Made by a program: the position numbers and the translations under genes. Below the pieces are notes generated by a model. The model worked only from the letters and a program-made list of their open reading frames with translations, was not told where the DNA came from and did not search any database. This document shows, one piece after another, positions 60,866-64,000 of a DNA stretch of 64,000 nucleotides. The stretch covers positions 186,001 through 250,000 of the forward strand of contig JADJII010000006.1 in assembly GCA_016707075.1 (NCBI GenBank), given 5' to 3'. This stretch comes from Egaibacter danicus. GTDB taxonomy: Bacteria > Pseudomonadota > Gammaproteobacteria > Burkholderiales > Burkholderiaceae_C. The number at the start of each line of letters is the position of its first letter. Position 1 is the stretch's first letter.

Positions 60866-62396
60866 TCAATTCACTCCTGATGTCACGATGGATCGCATAA
60901 TTTTTTCCTGGGACGCTTCTTCAGCGGTGAACTCCGCTACGAATGCGCCTTCATTGAGCACACAGATCCGGTCACACATGCCCAGCAGTTCAGGCATCTC
61001 CGACGAAATCATCAATACGCACTTGCCTTCGCTGGCCAGCTGGGCAATGATGGTGTAAATCTCATACTTGGCACCCACGTCAATACCGCGGGTGGGTTCG
61101 TCCAGGATGAGTACTTCCGGGCTGGAAAACAGCCATTTGCTGAGCACCACCTTCTGCTGGTTGCCGCCCGACAGGTTGACTGTGCGTGCAAACACATCCG
61201 GACTGCGGATGTTGAGCTTGCGACGGAAGTCCTCAGCCACCTTGAATTCGCGGCCCTCGTCAATCACGCTGTTGCTGGAGACGGCTTTCAGGTTGGCCAG
61301 CGTGGTGTTCCAGGCAATCGTCTCGTCCAGCACGAGGCCGTAACCTTTGCGGTCTTCCGTCACGTAGGCCAGCCCCGCGTCGATGGCGTTTTGCACGGTG
61401 CTGGTGTCAATTTCCGGCCATGCAGCAGCACCTGGCCGCTGATGCCCTGCCCATAGGTGCGCCCGAAGATGCTCATGGCGAGTTCGGTGCGCCCGGCGCC
61501 CATCAGGCCGGCAATGCCGACAATCTCGCCGCGTTTGACATGCAGGTTCACACCCTTGATCACTTCGCGATCGGCATGTTCCTGATGGTGCACGCGCCAG
61601 TTTTTTACTTCAAACACGGTTTCACCAATGTTGGGCGTGCGTTTGGGGTAACGGTCTGCCATTTCACGACCCACCATGTGCCTGATGATCAGGTCTTCAC
61701 TGATGGCCGTGGCTTGGCAGTCGAGCGAGGCGACGGTCGCACCATCGCGCAATACGGTGATGGCGTCGGCCACCTTGGAGATTTCGTTGAGCTTGTGGGA
61801 AATCAGGATGCAGGCGATGCCCTGACGTTTGAGTTCCAGCAGCAACTCCAGCAGCGCGTCGCTATCGGTTTCGTTCAGGCTGGCAGTGGGCTCGTCCAGT
61901 ATCAGCAGCTTGACCTCTTTGGACAGTGCCTTCGCAATTTCAATCAACTGCTGTTTGCCCACGCCCAGATTGGTAATCAGGGTGCCGGGGAGTTCTTTCA
62001 GCCCCACTTTTTCAGCAGCGCCTGGGTCTTCAAGAATGACGACGTCCAGTCAATGACCCCGCGGTGTGCCTGCTCGTTGCCCAGAAAGATATTTTCTGCA
62101 ATTGACAGCAAGGGAACCAGTGCCAGTTCCTGATGGATGATGATGATGCCTTTTTCTTCACTGTCCGAGATGCCCCTGAAACGGCATTCCTGACCCAGGA
62201 ATGAAATGGCGCCCTCGTAGTCGCCGTGCGGGTAAACGCCGCTGAGCACTTTCATCAGCGTGGACTTGCCCGCGCCGTTTTCGCCCACGATGGCGTGAAT
62301 CTGTCCGGCCTGCACGGTCAGGTTCACATCGCTCAGCGCTTTCACGCCATGGAACGATTTCTTGATGCCACGCATTTCCAGAATGGTGTCTGCCAT
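60866..62396 (-). pseudogene. gguA: Sugar ABC transporter ATPase, GguA type, broken by two one-base deletions
   Basis: Three consecutive frames compose a normal two-domain ATPase of about 510 residues. The first (62396 down to 61998) has Walker A GENGAGKSTLMKVLSG and fails in a run of five T at 62008-62012 (A in gene sense); one more A would give LLKKVGLKEL. The second holds GVGKQQLIEIAKAL and ILDEPTASLNE and fails at about 61411-61417, where one more base would give HGREIDTSTVQNAIDAG. The third has VNLSGGNQQKVVLSKW and ILDEPTRGIDVG to 60866. As sequenced no functional ATPase is made, although gguB and chvE look intact. Confidence 0.9.
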
Positions 62397-62441
62397 GTTG
62401 CCTCTACGTTTTTCTGGCCTGGATGATTATCGGGAAAAAAA

Positions 62442-62473
62442 AAGGGCCCTGTGCATTTCGGCACAGGGCCCTT
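62442..62473 (-). terminator. Terminator/attenuator between chvE and gguA
   Basis: A perfect 13-bp hairpin, AAGGGCCCTGTGC (62442-62454) with GCACAGGGCCCTT (62461-62473), loop of six, followed in the minus-strand direction by a run of U from nine A at 62435-62443. It lies just after chvE, so most transcripts would stop here and the binding protein be made in excess over the membrane parts. Confidence 0.88.
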
Positions 62474-62490
62474 CAGCTGAGCCAGTGTTC

Positions 62491-63567
62491 TTACTTGAGC
62501 TGCTCTTCCTTGATGTAGCCGCTGCCAATCAGAACCTGCTTGTAGTTGGCCAGGTCCACGCTGACGGGCTTGAGCAGATACGACGGCACCACCTTGACCT
62601 TGTTGTTGTAGGTCTTGGTGTCATTGATTTCGGGCTGTTTGCCGGTCATGAGGGCATCGACCATGTTGGCCGCAACTTTGGCCAGCTCACGGGTGTCTTT
62701 GAAAACAGTGGACGACTGCTCTTTGCGCAGCATGGATTTGACCGATGGCACTTCAGCGTCCTGGCCCGTCACGATGGGGCAGGGTTGTGCTGCGGTGCAG
62801 TAACCCACGCCTTTGAGCGACGACAAAATGCCGATGGACAGGCCGTCATACGGTGACAGTACCGCGTGCACCTTGTCTTTGCCATAGAAGGCACTCAGCA
62901 GGTTGTCCATGCGGGCCTGTGCCACAGCACCATCCCAGCGCAGCGTGCCGACCTTGTCCATCCCCATCTGCTTGCTGCGCACCACCAGCTTGCCGCTGTC
63001 GATGTAGGGCTTGAGCACGCTCATGGCGCCGTCGTAGAAGAAGAAGGCATTGTTGTCATCAGGCGAGCCGCCGAACAGCTCAACATTGAACGGGCCCTTG
63101 CCGGCCTTGAGGCCCAGCTTGTCCACGATGGAGTTGGCCTGCAGCACGCCCACCTGGAAGTTGTCGAACGTGGCGTAGTAGTCAACGTTCTTGCTGCCGT
63201 TGATCAGGCGGTCATAGGCAATGACCTTGACACCCTTGTCAGCGGCTTTTTGCAGCACGTTGGACAGCGTGGTGCCGTCGATTGATGCAATTACCAGAAC
63301 CTTGGCGCCCTTGGTGACCATGTTCTCGATTTGGGCGAGCTGGTTCGGGATGTCGTCGTCTGCGTATTGCAGATCGGTCTTGTAGCCTTTGGCGGCCAGT
63401 GCGGCGACCATGCTGTTGCCATCGCTGACCCAGCGGGTCGAGGTCTTGGTTGGCATGGCCACGCCAACGGTGCCTTTGTCCTGCGCCTGGGCAACTGGCG
63501 TGCCGAGGGCGAAGCCCAGCGTCAGGCTGGCGGCGAGGGCCTTGAGTGTGTTTCTACGTGCTTTCAC
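62491..63567 (-). CDS. chvE: Periplasmic sugar-binding protein, ChvE type
   Basis: 358 residues. Signal peptide KALAASLTLGFALGTPVAQAQ, then a type I periplasmic binding fold: VGVAMPTKTSTRWVSDGNSM, VIASIDGTTLSNVLQKAADK and YDGLSIGILSSLKGVGY. ChvE binds galactose, arabinose, glucose and related sugars and in Agrobacterium also signals to VirA. It is the first gene of the sugar operon, divergent from the LysR gene, as gbpR is in Agrobacterium. Confidence 0.92.
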   Translation of the reverse strand: MKARRNTLKALAASLTLGFALGTPVAQAQDKGTVGVAMPTKTSTRWVSDGNSMVAALAAKGYKTDLQYADDDIPNQLAQIENMVTKGAKVLVIASIDGTTLSNVLQKAADKGVKVIAYDRLINGSKNVDYYATFDNFQVGVLQANSIVDKLGLKAGKGPFNVELFGGSPDDNNAFFFYDGAMSVLKPYIDSGKLVVRSKQMGMDKVGTLRWDGAVAQARMDNLLSAFYGKDKVHAVLSPYDGLSIGILSSLKGVGYCTAAQPCPIVTGQDAEVPSVKSMLRKEQSSTVFKDTRELAKVAANMVDALMTGKQPEINDTKTYNNKVKVVPSYLLKPVSVDLANYKQVLIGSGYIKEEQLK

Positions 63568-63668
63568 TGTGTGTCTCCTAAGAGGTTTTTCGTTGAATTT
63601 GTCATCTTTGCCTTTTCGGCGAAGAGGCCTGATGATACGGATTTGATCAATAATTCTCTAATACTGTT

Positions 63669-63699
63669 TGATTCACTTGTCATACGTGAATTTGAATCA
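63669..63699. promoter_or_regulatory. Candidate LysR-type operator between chvE and gbpR
   Basis: A nested dyad: TGATTCA (63669-63675) with TGAATCA (63693-63699), and inside it TTCAC (63672-63676) with GTGAA (63686-63690). It includes T-N11-A-type spacings expected for a LysR regulator and lies 15 bases before the regulator start. It probably serves both divergent promoters. Confidence 0.6.
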
Positions 63700-63713
63700 G
63701 GGAAAACCCTAAT

Positions 63714-64000
63714 ATGACGAATTACATGCACTGGTTCATCCGCGCCAGACTGAAAACCCGGCAGCTGTTGCTGCTGGTTGCCCTCGCCGAAGAGGGCAAT
63801 ATCCATCGTGCGGCGCAGGTCCTGAACATGACGCAACCTGCCGCGTCCAAATTGCTCAAGGACCTGGAAGACGCGCTGGAAGTTTCGCTGTTTGACCGGT
63901 TACCGCGGGGCATGCGGCCCACCTGGTATGGCGAAACCATGATTCGTCACGCGCGGGTTGCGCTGACCAGCCTGAACCAGGCGCACGATGAGCTGGAAGC
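63714..64000 (+). CDS. gbpR: LysR-family regulator, GbpR-like (partial, runs off the window)
   Basis: The first 95 codons are present. The N-terminal HTH reads LKTRQLLLLVALAEEGNIHR, AAQVLNMTQPAASKLLKDLE and DALEVSLFDRLPRGMRPTWY. The conserved QPAASKLLKDLE recognition helix and the divergent position to chvE make GbpR, the galactose-responsive activator/repressor of chvE, the likely identity. The effector domain lies beyond the window. Confidence 0.82.
   Translation, partial: MTNYMHWFIRARLKTRQLLLLVALAEEGNIHRAAQVLNMTQPAASKLLKDLEDALEVSLFDRLPRGMRPTWYGETMIRHARVALTSLNQAHDELE

Overview
The window reads as chromosome of a betaproteobacterium, most likely family Comamonadaceae (Rhodoferax / Polaromonas / Acidovorax-like). 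This is inferred from protein style and gene order: an S10 operon with a long basic S3 tail, a regulatory PTS without sugar permease, dat-ybeD-lipB-lipA, an F-type atp operon, and gguAB-chvE with a divergent LysR gene. No database search was possible. Almost all of the DNA is coding, no gap exceeds 300 bases, and there is no CRISPR array, prophage or complete insertion sequence.

Layout: 1-5.3 kb holds the end of rpsJ, then rplC-rplD-rplW-rplB-rpsS-rplV-rpsC-rplP-rpmC-rpsQ with its own promoter and structured leader. 5.3-10 kb carries a peroxiredoxin, an acetyltransferase, a diheme cytochrome c, a cytochrome c', a TlpA-like thioredoxin and small envelope proteins. 10-13.7 kb holds an MFS transporter and a PTS phosphorelay (EIIA, HPr, EI). 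13.7-20.4 kb holds a DMT exporter, AhpD-like proteins, an aldo/keto reductase, the lipoate genes lipA/lipB, and dat. 20.4-27.8 kb is the complete atpIBEFHAGDC operon. 27.8-33.6 kb holds a lemA/TPM cluster, a YheT-like hydrolase, a cytochrome c5-type protein and tRNA-Arg(CCG).

33.8-46.4 kb is a nucleoside-salvage region: cdd-punA-deoC-deoA, psuK-psuG, add, and a BMP-type nucleoside ABC importer. Imported nucleosides can be deaminated, phosphorolysed and split to central metabolites by genes of this one region. 46.4-49 kb is rsmI / yraN-diaA-dolP. 49-53 kb holds a 3-hydroxyisobutyrate-dehydrogenase-like gene and pilU, a cNMP-binding protein and pilT. 53-57.4 kb holds a frameshifted yggS, two Lrp/AsnC regulators, and ornithine cyclodeaminase with arginase (arginine to proline). 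57.5-64 kb is a sugar locus: oxidoreductase, KDA-dehydratase-like aldolase, gguB, a twice-frameshifted gguA, chvE, and the start of a divergent gbpR-like gene.

The most unusual signal is a dispersed element of about 60 bases, found ten times. Its 27-base head has invariant spacing: GCT, 9 bases, a TAGCT block, 6 bases, GCA. Four copies lie inside protein genes, all in the same sense and the same reading frame. Another copy carries a gene's start codon and two more carry stop codons. This resembles in principle the Rickettsia palindromic elements that insert in frame. Other points of note are a 35-base G homopolymer at 49023-49057 and three single-base frameshifts (yggS once, gguA twice), which together raise a question about assembly quality.
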